From Psychrobacter fozii (GTDB lineage: Bacteria; Pseudomonadota; Gammaproteobacteria; Pseudomonadales; Moraxellaceae): 64,000 nucleotides of DNA. The notes under the pieces were generated by a model. It did not search any database. It saw only the letters and a list, made by a program, of their open reading frames with translations, and was not told where the DNA came from. Positions 53,370 through 62,006 of this stretch are shown piece by piece. Each line of letters begins with the position of its first letter. Positions within the stretch are counted from its first letter, which is position 1. Position numbers and translations under genes: made by a program. The DNA lies in assembly GCF_003217155.1 (NCBI RefSeq), contig NZ_QJSU01000003.1:248001-312000 (forward strand), written 5' to 3'.

Positions 53370-54367
53370 ATGTTTAAAGCAATATTAATTGAAAAAAATG
53401 ACGATGTTTATCAGTCTAGTCTGACTGAGATACAGGACACGCAATTGCCTGAGGGTGATGTCACGGTTCGTGTGGCATTTAGCACGCTCAATTACAAGGA
53501 CGGATTAGCCATTACTGGCCGTAGTCCTGTGGTACGCACATTCCCCATGGTTCCAGGTATAGATTTAGCGGGCACCGTCGAAACAAGCAGCCATCCTCGC
53601 TACAAAGCTGGTGACAAGGTACTGTTGAATGGTTGGAGCGTGGGCGAGAAGTATTGGGGCGGTCTGTCACAAAAAGCGCGATTAAACGGTGACTGGCTTA
53701 TCCCGCTCCCTGAGTCGATGACTGAACGTCAGGCGATGGCAATTGGCACAGCAGGATATACCGCGATGCTTTGTCTAATTGCATTAGAGCGTCACGGACT
53801 CACACCAGAGCGCGGTGAAGTATTGGTGACGGGTGCTAATGGCGGCGTTGGTAGTTTTGCCATCGCACTTTTAGCAAACCAAGGTTACTCTGTCACAGCC
53901 TCTACGGGACGTCTAGAGGAAGCAAAATACTTAAAAAGCCTTGGTGCAACGACGATCATTGACCGAGCGGAGTTAAGTAGTCCGGGACGCGCACTTGGTA
54001 AAGAGAAATGGGCCGCTGCAATTGATTCTGTTGGCAGTCATACGCTTGCCAATGTTTGTGCCAGTACCTGTGAGGATGGTGTAGTCGCTACCTGTGGACT
54101 GGCTCAAGGCATGGATTTCCCAGCTACTGTTGCGCCATTTATTTTGCGCCATTTATTTTGCGCGGTGTTAGTTTGCTTGGTATCAATAGCGTGACGCGAC
54201 CTTATGATGAGCGTATAGAAGCTTGGAAGCGCTTGAGTACGAGTCTGGATATGACACAGTTGGATGCAATCACGAGAGAGATTGGCCTAAGCGAAGTCAT
54301 TCCGACAGCAAGCGAGTTGTTAGATGGCAAAATTCGTGGTCGAATAGTCGTTGATGTAAATCGTTAG
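53370..54367 (+). pseudogene. acuI: MDR oxidoreductase AcuI/YhdH-like, broken by a 14-bp tandem duplication
   Basis: The family reduces acryloyl-CoA to propionyl-CoA with NADPH. The first frame (53370-54194) covers [33 protein letters not shown] and [15 protein letters not shown], then goes wrong after ATVAPFILR and stops. The correct continuation ([17 protein letters not shown] to RIVVDVNR) is in another frame, ending at 54367. The cause is TGCGCCATTTATTT repeated twice (54131-54144, 54145-54158). Removing one copy gives 327 residues, the family length. Everything else is intact, so the break is recent or reversible. Confidence 0.88.
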
Positions 54368-54762
54368 GACATAGGTGATATGCTTCAAAACCTTAATACT
54401 GCAACATCTGCTTCGTACTAGCATATGAACAAGTGACGTATAGAAATACCGAAAACTGAGTGTTTAAAGTGAAAAACAATTATTCACACACAGGCACACA
54501 CATCGGTATTTATTTTTTATCATTTAATATGCTATCATTATTGCGTTGTCCATCGTGGGTTTAACAGTTTTGTCATCATCGACTATTCTTGTAATAGCAG
54601 TGGTGTGCAAACCTTGCAACTTCCAGCACGATATAAAAAAACTCTGGTAAAGCGCATGAGCCTGTACTCCGACATCCTCATTTGTGCCTGATTTTATTTG
54701 CCCATATGGGCTTATATCATACTTTTTTGTCGGAGTTACAGGAGTCTAAGGTGTTTAATCTC
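54368..54762. other. ~395-base spacer before the second HTH-like gene
   Basis: Holds the second structured leader (54551-54762) and its extended -10 at 54530-54538; 54368-54529 shows nothing recognised. Confidence 0.6.
54551..54762 (+). ncRNA. Structured leader RNA, copy 2 (undescribed candidate)
   Basis: Same blocks as copy 1: CATCGTGGGTTTAAC (54551-54565), CTTCCAGCACGAT (54620-54632), CTGGTAAAGCGCA (54644-54656). A 54-base insert between the first two (4 bases in copy 1) carries CTATT/AATAG and TGCAA/TTGCA hairpins. CCTGTACTCCGACA (54661-54674) pairs with TGTCGGAGTTACAGG (54728-54742), whose end overlaps the GGAG ribosome binding site. A hairpin GCCCATATGGGC (54700-54711) lies inside. The stem keeps TACTCnG but with C-G for U-A, a compensatory change. 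Confidence 0.6.
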
Positions 54763-55395
54763 ATGAGCCACGTTGCCAACCAATCCAAATATACCCGTCG
54801 TTATCATCCACATCATCTTTTAGCGCAATACGTGATCAATCAAATAGACACGCTTGAGCTGCGTTCGCAAGATATTATCAAAAAGATGGGTTATCCGCTA
54901 AAGCATACTATTCCTGCGTGTGAGCGCCTGCGTCATGTATTGTCGAGCAAATTTCTTGGGCTAGATGGCAGCTATATTGATAAATATTTTACCGCTGACG
55001 AATTTTTAGCGACGCTATTTTCAGTGCTTGATATCCCTTATGAACCCTTTGCAGATGATATTGCTCAAATCAAACACGACTTAGTCAATCCTCCAAAGTC
55101 CTTATGTACATATAGTTTACGAGCAGAGATAGATTTTGAGTTTGTGAATGCGAATTGGATGGTTCGTTGCGGAGTATCGCGTTTGGCTCATATACGTCTA
55201 CCCAATGATTTTGCTGAAATGAATAAAGCAAAACGGACATCGATCATAAAAAATGCTATCTATGATCATTATCAGCAGTATGTGAGTGGTTTGCCCTATG
55301 ATGGTGTGATCAAGGGCTATCAACTAATTGCTGAGCAGAACAATGAGGTGATTGAGACCATAGCGTATGGATTGCCAAAATCTAGCAATGTTTAA
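54763..55395 (+). CDS. Unrecognised HTH-like protein, paralogue of 49847-50449
   Basis: 211 residues. It repeats the blocks of the first copy: an N-terminal helix-turn-helix (RSQDIIKKMGYP, then IPACERLRHVLSSKFLGLDG and FTADEFLATLFSVLDI), a middle AEIDFEFVNAN...VSRLAHIRLP and a C-terminal HYQQYVSGLPYDGVIKGY. Identity is modest, so the duplication is old. ATG 54763 aligns with the other copy's start (MSH against MTH); a GTG at 54751 has GGAG six bases before it and is a real alternative. Function unknown. Confidence 0.68.
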   Translation: MSHVANQSKYTRRYHPHHLLAQYVINQIDTLELRSQDIIKKMGYPLKHTIPACERLRHVLSSKFLGLDGSYIDKYFTADEFLATLFSVLDIPYEPFADDIAQIKHDLVNPPKSLCTYSLRAEIDFEFVNANWMVRCGVSRLAHIRLPNDFAEMNKAKRTSIIKNAIYDHYQQYVSGLPYDGVIKGYQLIAEQNNEVIETIAYGLPKSSNV

Positions 55396-55454
55396 GCATG
55401 AAGGTTTTGATGGAACGAGAGTTAACGATTAGCAAGTATTAGATGTTGTAAAAC

Positions 55455-55491
55455 AAAAAAGTCCCTATTCACATGAATAGGGACTTTTTTT
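55455..55491. terminator. Bidirectional terminator between HTH-like gene and TonB receptor
   Basis: Stem AAAAAAGTCCCTATTC/GAATAGGGACTTTTTT with a short ACAT loop. Confidence 0.9.
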
Positions 55492-55529
55492 GGTCTACAT
55501 TATCTATATGATATAAACTGACCTATCAC

Positions 55530-57815
55530 TTAAAAACGATGGGTATAGCCAACCGTATAAGTACGTCCTAGACCTTTGTAATCAAATGCTGATGCAGGTG
55601 CGTAGCTACCATAATATATTTGCGCTTGTTGCCCCCAAACGGTGGTGTAATCTTTGTCCAATAGGTTTTGAACACCTAGACTAAACTCACCTGAAGGTAA
55701 GAAGTAAGTGTAATCAAGGTCAACCGTAGTATAGCCATCTAGCTCTTGAGTAGAGTCGCTACTTGAATCATAACCTGAGACGTCACGCATCATATTTGCT
55801 TGTAGCTTAAGCGCTTGGTTGTCATCTTCCCAACGTGTCCACAGAGCGTATTTGGCTGGGCTGGTGTCAGTCACGACAGTATCTTCGTAGCTACCATCAA
55901 CCTGCGTCTCGCTTTTGACCCAATGTGCCAGTACGCCGATGCTCACATTGTCATTAATCGCATAGTCACCTTTTGCTTCAACACCATACACACGTTTTTT
56001 ATTATCACTTTGAGTGATTAGCAGTGTGCTGCGATCATAATCGATACTGCCATCCGATAGGCTATAGTAACCAGTCAGCTGACCCGTCAAATTGTTGTGA
56101 TTGAACGACGTGCCTAACTCGTAGCTATCAGTTTTGATGCCATCAAGTTCGGTACCAGAGACATTAGAGCCATTAACAAGCTCATAATAGTTTGCTGCAT
56201 TTTTTGCATAGATGCCTTGACCATAAAACTTAGCAGGATCAGGCAACTCAAAACCTTGTGAGAAGTTTGCGAAGTAGCGTAGGTTACTGGTAGGTTTATA
56301 GTTAAGTCCCAGATTAAATAAGTTGACATTATAGTCAGTGCTACCGCCAGGGATAGCGTCACCACCAGTGGCATTGCCTAAAGCAATATCAGTCTGTACT
56401 GTGCTAGAGACAAAGTCATCGATTTTATTATTTAGGTGTTGGTAGCGCATACCAGCTGTCGCGCTTAGCTTATCGGTTAGCTCATAATCACCTTGAATGA
56501 AACCAGCGATAGAATTTACCTCAGTGCCAGGGTAGCGTCCAACGATGGCAAACTCATCATTGACCAGACCACCAGTAGCAATGCTCGTACCCTGACTAAA
56601 TATCATTTTATTACTGTCAAGTTTGTCTTGATAGCCATCGATACCATAGGTTAACTTGAGCTTGTCAGTCCAATCCTTGCTTAGTGCGACACGTGCTGAA
56701 GTCACGTCAGTTGACTGCTCTGAAGCGGCAAAGTAAGTGCCATAGATGAATGGGATAAAGCTCAGCTCTTCGGTACGATGTGATAGCTGAGCATACACTT
56801 CATGACCGAATAGCTCAGTATTGTGGTAATTGGCATTGTATTGCTGACGTTCCGTGCTGGCTTGTCGATCACTCTCAAAACCGTCACTAATCTCGGCACC
56901 GAATGGACGGGTGGTTAGATCATACTGAATACCGTAATCTGTGTCTTGCTCACTATTATAGTACTGTGCTGACAAGTCTAAGGTTTGCTTCTCATCAATC
57001 TGTAGTTGTGTGCTGGCCAAGATATCAATGGTCTCATTGTCTTGCAACGAACCCTGAGTGGTATCAGGAACCAGCATTTTACCACTGCCATCAAAGAAAG
57101 AGCCGGTCTGTTCATAAGTGACGGCTAGCTTACTTTTGATAGTTTCTGTACCACCGCCGATTGAGGCGTGACCTTTGTAAGAGATGTCATCCTCATCTTG
57201 GAAACCTGATGTTGCTTGTATAGAAGTGGTGATTTGTGGTTCACCAGCTTGTGCTTTTTTGGTCTTGATATTGATAATACCACCAGTTGCACCACCACCA
57301 TAGACTGCCGATGCACCAGACAATACTTCGATACTCTCGATATTCTCCATGCTGATCGAGTCTAGATAACGACTGATAGCACGTGATGAATTGAGTGATA
57401 CCCCATCAATCATTACTTGCATACTACGCCCACGCAAGTTTTGACCTGCGCTCGTACGACCGCCGCTACCCAAATCGAGGGAAGGTACTTCTTGAGCGAT
57501 AAAGTCGCCTAAGCGCTTACCCGTACGTGCCGCTTCATCGACTTTGTACTCATCGATATACCAGACAGTCGCCGGAATATCAGAGATTGCTTTTGGCGTT
57601 TGGTTGGCAACCACCACGATAGGATCAAGCGTGACACTTGGCTGAGCACTTTGGTCGGTATCAATCGTTGTGTCAGCAAATGCTGAACTGAACTGCAATA
57701 GCGTTCCTACAGCTAGAACCATAGGCGCTTTTTTAGAAGTCTGTAGGGTGGTTAGAATGGCGCTATACAAACGAGAGTAGGGCAAAGTACGAGATAAAGT
57801 ATGGCGCTTAGACAT
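55530..57815 (-). CDS. TonB-dependent siderophore receptor, IutA-like
   Basis: 761 residues. Outer membrane receptor: a signal peptide (cleaved near SSAFA, ~residue 47), a plug domain with the NLRGRSMQVMIDGVSLNSSRAISRYLDSI stretch and YGGGATGGIINIKTKK, and a barrel ending in the terminal aromatic signature YTHRF. The plug sequence is close in pattern to the ferric aerobactin receptor IutA (NVRGRPLVVLVDGVRLNSSR). The upstream Fur-box-like site at 57835-57853 supports iron control. No siderophore synthesis genes are in the window, so it may use foreign hydroxamates. Confidence 0.88.
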   Translation of the reverse strand: MSKRHTLSRTLPYSRLYSAILTTLQTSKKAPMVLAVGTLLQFSSAFADTTIDTDQSAQPSVTLDPIVVVANQTPKAISDIPATVWYIDEYKVDEAARTGKRLGDFIAQEVPSLDLGSGGRTSAGQNLRGRSMQVMIDGVSLNSSRAISRYLDSISMENIESIEVLSGASAVYGGGATGGIINIKTKKAQAGEPQITTSIQATSGFQDEDDISYKGHASIGGGTETIKSKLAVTYEQTGSFFDGSGKMLVPDTTQGSLQDNETIDILASTQLQIDEKQTLDLSAQYYNSEQDTDYGIQYDLTTRPFGAEISDGFESDRQASTERQQYNANYHNTELFGHEVYAQLSHRTEELSFIPFIYGTYFAASEQSTDVTSARVALSKDWTDKLKLTYGIDGYQDKLDSNKMIFSQGTSIATGGLVNDEFAIVGRYPGTEVNSIAGFIQGDYELTDKLSATAGMRYQHLNNKIDDFVSSTVQTDIALGNATGGDAIPGGSTDYNVNLFNLGLNYKPTSNLRYFANFSQGFELPDPAKFYGQGIYAKNAANYYELVNGSNVSGTELDGIKTDSYELGTSFNHNNLTGQLTGYYSLSDGSIDYDRSTLLITQSDNKKRVYGVEAKGDYAINDNVSIGVLAHWVKSETQVDGSYEDTVVTDTSPAKYALWTRWEDDNQALKLQANMMRDVSGYDSSSDSTQELDGYTTVDLDYTYFLPSGEFSLGVQNLLDKDYTTVWGQQAQIYYGSYAPASAFDYKGLGRTYTVGYTHRF

Positions 57816-57834
57816 AGTAATGGAACCGTAGTGT

Positions 57835-57853
57835 AAATGATAATTGTTAATGA
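57835..57853. promoter_or_regulatory. Fur box upstream of the TonB receptor
   Basis: AAATGATAATTGTTAATGA resembles the 19-base Fur consensus GATAATGATAATCATTATC in its repeated GATAAT/NATNAT hexamers, and lies 20 bases before the gene start. Confidence 0.72.
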
Positions 57854-57951
57854 TACCTTTATCATCTAAGTATGTCTATAGGTTATGGTTTGGTAAATAA
57901 AGCTGACCGAATATGTCTTAGAAGGTGACGAGTATGATGAATATGTAACTA

Positions 57952-58110
57952 GGGCGTGTCCTCATTTTAAAAATGGTGATAAATCGCAGTCAAACAAGGA
58001 AAATGGCGCAGATAATATCGAGATATTAGTCAGCTATTTGACGCCATTTGACAAGATTTAGCCATTTTTAACCCATTTAGATAACTATCGATTGAATTGA
58101 GGACACGCCC
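57952..58110 (-). mobile_element. MITE with GGGCGTGTCC ends, copy 2
   Basis: 159 bp, TA on both sides (57950-57951, 58111-58112). Its reverse complement matches 13620-13789 almost throughout except for an 11-base deletion near CTCATTTTTAT. No open reading frame. Confidence 0.87.
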
Positions 58111-58154
58111 TAATGGAAGAGAGTAGCTATTGAAAATAGTCTCAGACACACAGA

Positions 58155-58192
58155 GAAAAACCGTCTGATGCTCTTTGCATTAGACGGTTTTA
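58155..58192 (-). terminator. Intrinsic terminator of the esterase gene
   Basis: Stem AAAACCGTCTGATGC/GCATTAGACGGTTTT with a TCTTT-like loop; works for the minus-strand gene. Confidence 0.82.
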
Positions 58193-58258
58193 TAAGATTT
58201 TCAATGTAGTGATTTTACACTCTACACTTTACATTTTAGGCTTTAATGACAGAGCTAT

Positions 58259-60133
58259 TTAAAATGCGCCGCTAAGCCCAACAAATAAACTCGTTGATTT
58301 ATCATCATCACCTTGTGAATGCGTAACACCTGCATTGGCACTCAGTTGACCAAAGTTCTTAGATAGCCCAAGTGTCATTGCAAAGTTGTCATCGTCAGTT
58401 TGTGCCATTGGTGTGCTAAAGCTAATGTTAGACAACGTGTTTAGGCGTGCTGTTACGGCTTCACGATTGTCGCTTAGCTGCTTTTGATAATGGATATCAC
58501 CGAACACGTTTAGTTTTTCCATGACATTGTGATTGGCTTTGACCCCAAGCTTGCCATAAGTCGTGGTATATTTTTGCTCATCGAACTGCATGGCGATACC
58601 AGAATTTTCTTGTTCTTCAAGTTCACTAATCTTTACACGGCTAGCAGTTGCACCAATATATGGAGTGATAGCAACACTGCTTACTTGCATTGGGTAGCCG
58701 GCTTGTACGTTGGCATAAAAACGTTTGCCATCAGCATTTGATTTAAATTCTTGTTTATAGCTGCCGAGCGTGACGGCGCGTGTGACATCCACATCCATAT
58801 TGCCAAAACCAACAGCACCGTTAATTTGTACGCCACCAAAATTGTCTAGCGTATTGCTATGATAGACACCAAAACCTACTTCATCTAATTCAATATTGCT
58901 TAAACCCGTGGCGACACCTGAGTTATCAAATTCTTTTTGAGTAATGTTGCCATATAAGCCAGTGACTGCGTTTGCTGAATTGGGATGAGCAAAGTCTACG
59001 CCGAACAGTACTTGTGTATTGTTATCACTATCAAACCCTGCGATGTCTTGATCTTCAAACTCACCTACCGCCCATAACGTACGGTCAGGCTTTTGCTCAC
59101 TGCTTTGGATTTGGTTGACGTGAGATTGTAAGCGCTCATTGGTTGCCAGTCCTGTGGTAGTTGCAATATGTGGCAGGACACCGATTAGGCTAGGCGCAGT
59201 CACAACAGCATTTGCATAGTCAGCAATCATTTGATGCGCACTACCGGTCGGATGTATGCCATCCGCAAAAAAGTAGGTTTCGTTGGCATCTGGAGTGACT
59301 AAGTCGCTTGATCCACAAGTGAGGGAGCTGTCTGTATTACAAGCAGGTGTCGTGATATTAGTAAAGCCGTAGGCGGTAGGGTTGTCTGCGACTTCTTGCA
59401 ATAAGCTAAACATATCTAACGGTATGATATTAGCCCCAGTATTTGCCACACCACTGAGCATAAATTGATTATATAGACTGGTTACACCAGTACTTTGCGC
59501 TTGTGCTACAGCTCCTTGCTCGATAGCTCTAGGTGTTAGACCGATATCAGGAATATTGGGTACTAAAATATAGTTTGCACCATTGTCTTTTAGTGTATTG
59601 ATGGTGTCGACCTGACTAGCCACTGCGCCAAGTATCGTAGTTTGGGCATTATCAGGATCTGTAGCCGCAGCAAGTAGGTCGTTTGCACCTGCCCAAACAA
59701 CATATAGTCCATTAGGATCTACTTTGTTATTGGCGACATAGCTATCGACTTGGCTATTGGCAGAAGCCACTGGAATGCCAAAAGCAGTGACGTCTACGCC
59801 TGCTCTTGCGCCGCCAATGGCATAGTTATTACCCGTTTGACTACCATCGTAGGTATTGGCAACAGCAGTTGTACCCAGTTGTTCAGCGAATGAGGTTGCC
59901 CATGTATTGTCAGGGTTAGTAGTGAATTGACCTGATTCCTCAAGTCCAAAAGTGCCTTGAGTAAGTGGGCTGAAGTATCCACCATCCGTTAAACTGTCAC
60001 CAAAAAATGTCACGCTACTATAGTCATTAGCATGAGCGAGTCCGGCCGTACATAGTGTAATGGCTAGTATGCTCTGAGTAAGGGTTTTTAGAGTAGGGCG
60101 TTTAATAACAGCACGAGGTGTATGATGAGACAT
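58259..60133 (-). CDS. GDSL-family esterase/lipase autotransporter (EstA-like)
   Basis: 624 residues. A signal peptide (~residues 1-35) is followed by a GDSL passenger: SVTFFGDSLTDGGYF with the nucleophile Ser, block III WAGANDLLAAA and the catalytic Asp/His pair in FFADGIHPTGSAHQMIAD. The last ~270 residues form an autotransporter beta-barrel that ends with aromatic SLFVGLSGAF. Type V secretion places the esterase on the cell surface, as in EstA of Pseudomonas, which lacks a release site. The gene is read leftwards to the terminator at 58155. Confidence 0.92.
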   Translation of the reverse strand: MSHHTPRAVIKRPTLKTLTQSILAITLCTAGLAHANDYSSVTFFGDSLTDGGYFSPLTQGTFGLEESGQFTTNPDNTWATSFAEQLGTTAVANTYDGSQTGNNYAIGGARAGVDVTAFGIPVASANSQVDSYVANNKVDPNGLYVVWAGANDLLAAATDPDNAQTTILGAVASQVDTINTLKDNGANYILVPNIPDIGLTPRAIEQGAVAQAQSTGVTSLYNQFMLSGVANTGANIIPLDMFSLLQEVADNPTAYGFTNITTPACNTDSSLTCGSSDLVTPDANETYFFADGIHPTGSAHQMIADYANAVVTAPSLIGVLPHIATTTGLATNERLQSHVNQIQSSEQKPDRTLWAVGEFEDQDIAGFDSDNNTQVLFGVDFAHPNSANAVTGLYGNITQKEFDNSGVATGLSNIELDEVGFGVYHSNTLDNFGGVQINGAVGFGNMDVDVTRAVTLGSYKQEFKSNADGKRFYANVQAGYPMQVSSVAITPYIGATASRVKISELEEQENSGIAMQFDEQKYTTTYGKLGVKANHNVMEKLNVFGDIHYQKQLSDNREAVTARLNTLSNISFSTPMAQTDDDNFAMTLGLSKNFGQLSANAGVTHSQGDDDKSTSLFVGLSGAF

Positions 60134-60521
60134 ATCGACTTCCTTGTCGTAAATATGGCGGGATTATTAACCGATTGTAACTACTTTTTAAAAAGCTGGC
60201 AATCTATTTGACTGTAGAGTCCTATCTTATTTTAATGGGTCTTGTTAATCTTTAGGTCAATATAATCTCAAAATTCTAAGCAATACTTAATGCCAGCGAG
60301 CTTTAAAACGTCACTCTTTAACGCTTGCTGTCATTATTAATATTACATAGTTGATTCAGTCTAAAAGAGAAACAAGGTAACCGACTGCAGATGTAACTGT
60401 GATACTGCAAGCGAGGTTAATGCTGTCACTCTTTTATAGAGGATTGACTATAAAGTAGCTGCTTTATCGATAATGATTTATGATGAACAGACATTATGGA
60501 TTATTTATATAAAAGCAAATC
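60134..60521. other. 388-base spacer with a dispersed repeat
   Basis: Contains the subfamily C repeat copy at 60346-60452; nothing else recognised apart from the promoter region of the esterase gene. Confidence 0.7.
60346..60452 (+). repeat. TATAGTC-type dispersed repeat, subfamily C, copy 2
   Basis: 107 bases with a decayed left end (CATAGTTGATTCAG) and an intact right end (GAGGATTGACTATA). Shares GAGGTTAATGCTGTCACTCT with 15733-15839. Confidence 0.8.
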
Positions 60522-60935
60522 ATGATTTTCATTAGCAACACTATCAGACTCAATGACCACGAAGTAGAGATTAGCGCCATACGTGCGCAAGGTGCTGGCG
60601 GGCAAAATGTCAATAAAGTCTCTTCTGCTATTCATCTGCGTTTTGATATAACGACATCAAGTCTCAGCGCTCCGCAAAAAGAGCGTCTTTTGGCCAGTAA
60701 TGATAATCGCATTAGTAAAGAAGGCGTGTTTATACTAAAAGCGCAGCAATTTCGCACGCAAGAAAGAAATAAGGCAGATGCTCTTGAGCGCCTGCAACAA
60801 TTTATCATACAGGCCACTTCTATCAGCAAAAACAGAAAGCCTACAAGGCCCAGTAGAAATGCCAAGCGTAAACGTGTAGATAAAAAAACCCAGCGAGGTA
60901 AAACCAAGGCACTGCGAGGTAAGGTAGACTTTTAA
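60522..60935 (+). CDS. arfB: Alternative ribosome-rescue factor ArfB (YaeJ)
   Basis: 137 residues. A peptidyl-tRNA hydrolase that frees ribosomes stalled without a stop codon. It holds the GGQ domain (RAQGAGGQNVNKVSSAIHLRFD) without a stop-codon recognition domain, and a Lys/Arg-rich C-terminal tail (RNAKRKRVDKK...RGKTKALRGK) that enters the mRNA channel in E. coli ArfB. No strong Shine-Dalgarno is seen before ATG 60522. Confidence 0.93.
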   Translation: MIFISNTIRLNDHEVEISAIRAQGAGGQNVNKVSSAIHLRFDITTSSLSAPQKERLLASNDNRISKEGVFILKAQQFRTQERNKADALERLQQFIIQATSISKNRKPTRPSRNAKRKRVDKKTQRGKTKALRGKVDF

Positions 60936-61117
60936 CCTGCTATAAATACTTCTATTTTGAGCCGAATATATATCTAAAAGTGTCTGAATAAGAGACAATA
61001 CGCCCATAGATTTTAAGGCACTGTGACATTGCAAATAGTCGTGCACTTATAAGCTATTACAAATAAGTAATGGCACACATTTAACAACGTTAATCCAAAT
61101 AAAAAAGGCAGTTCTGA

Positions 61118-61822
61118 ATGACCAATGATAACCCGTTTAACTTTTTACCCTTGCAGCCTATCGGTAGGAACGAGACTGATAGTGCTAATGCCTATGCTCC
61201 TGAAGACATGATTAAAATATACGAACAGCAGTTTCTCATTCAAGTACCTGAAGAGCAGCTGACTGAGTTTTTGCCAGCACTAAAAAGATTTTATGACATT
61301 GATAATAATACATTAGACGTCAGTGCTATCATTTTTGAAGCCATCGCGGAATCCAGTATCATTTACAACCACAAAATCAAAGTAGGCGACTATCAAATAC
61401 TAGGTGGGTTGATAGAAGAAGCGATTGAGTATGATGAAGACAATAAAAATGAAGAAGGTGTTGAAAACGAAGACATTCAAGCTTACACACTAGAATGTAA
61501 ACGTGCTTTTTTCATCAATGATGTAGAGATACCTTATCATTTCAATTTATTTATTTATGGTGATGGCTATTCTACGTTAACCAAAAAAGAAAGCTTGTTA
61601 GAAAAAATGTATTGGTTCGTCAGAGGTAGATTCGAAGAGCATCTACTGGATGACGCTGAAGATAATGAAAGCTTAGAATCTATCAATGAGCAACTAGCCA
61701 GCTTAGGTATTCGTGAAATGGATCTGTCGACTATAGATGGGATAGTCAACTATGTAGAAGACAACATCATAGATGATGCCATGGTAGAGGCGCTGAACAA
61801 GTTATTAGATGATGCCGAGTAG
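61118..61822 (+). CDS. Unknown acidic protein
   Basis: 234 residues, strongly acidic, with no signal peptide. Acidic clusters: IEYDEDNKNEEGVENEDIQ (~residues 107-125) and the C-terminal EDNIIDDAMVEALNKLLDDAE. A central YQILGGLIEEAI and YHFNLFIYGDGYSTL suggest an alpha/beta fold, but no family is recognised. It lies between arfB and kptA, with a good AAAAAGGCAG ribosome binding site before ATG 61118. Confidence 0.6.
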   Translation: MTNDNPFNFLPLQPIGRNETDSANAYAPEDMIKIYEQQFLIQVPEEQLTEFLPALKRFYDIDNNTLDVSAIIFEAIAESSIIYNHKIKVGDYQILGGLIEEAIEYDEDNKNEEGVENEDIQAYTLECKRAFFINDVEIPYHFNLFIYGDGYSTLTKKESLLEKMYWFVRGRFEEHLLDDAEDNESLESINEQLASLGIREMDLSTIDGIVNYVEDNIIDDAMVEALNKLLDDAE

Positions 61823-61880
61823 TATAAAAAATAAGCCTATAAACTAGGCTGTCGCGGCGCATTCTATATGAGCTGTGTCT

Positions 61881-61944
61881 AAGGCGTGTTGAGCATTCAC
61901 CGATAGCTGCTATTAGGGCTATTATTGAATGTTCAACACGCCTT
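61881..61944. repeat. 64-bp inverted-repeat element near kptA
   Basis: 19-base arms AAGGCGTGTTGAGCATTCA (61881-61899) and its complement (61926-61944) with one mismatch and a 26-base loop. Its right end recurs in degenerate form at 63014-63028, on the other side of kptA. It may also stop transcription of the gene to its left. Confidence 0.6.
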
Positions 61945-62006
61945 TATAATGAGGGTATATCATAAGCTCATCAGGGTTTTAGTTGATGTAATCTAAAGAG
62001 TCTGTA

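Larger units (their letters stand above)
57816..58258. other. ~440-base spacer: Fur box, MITE and terminator
   Basis: Contains a Fur-box-like palindrome (57835-57853), the second GGGCGTGTCC MITE (57952-58110) and a terminator (58155-58192). No gene seen. Confidence 0.8.
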
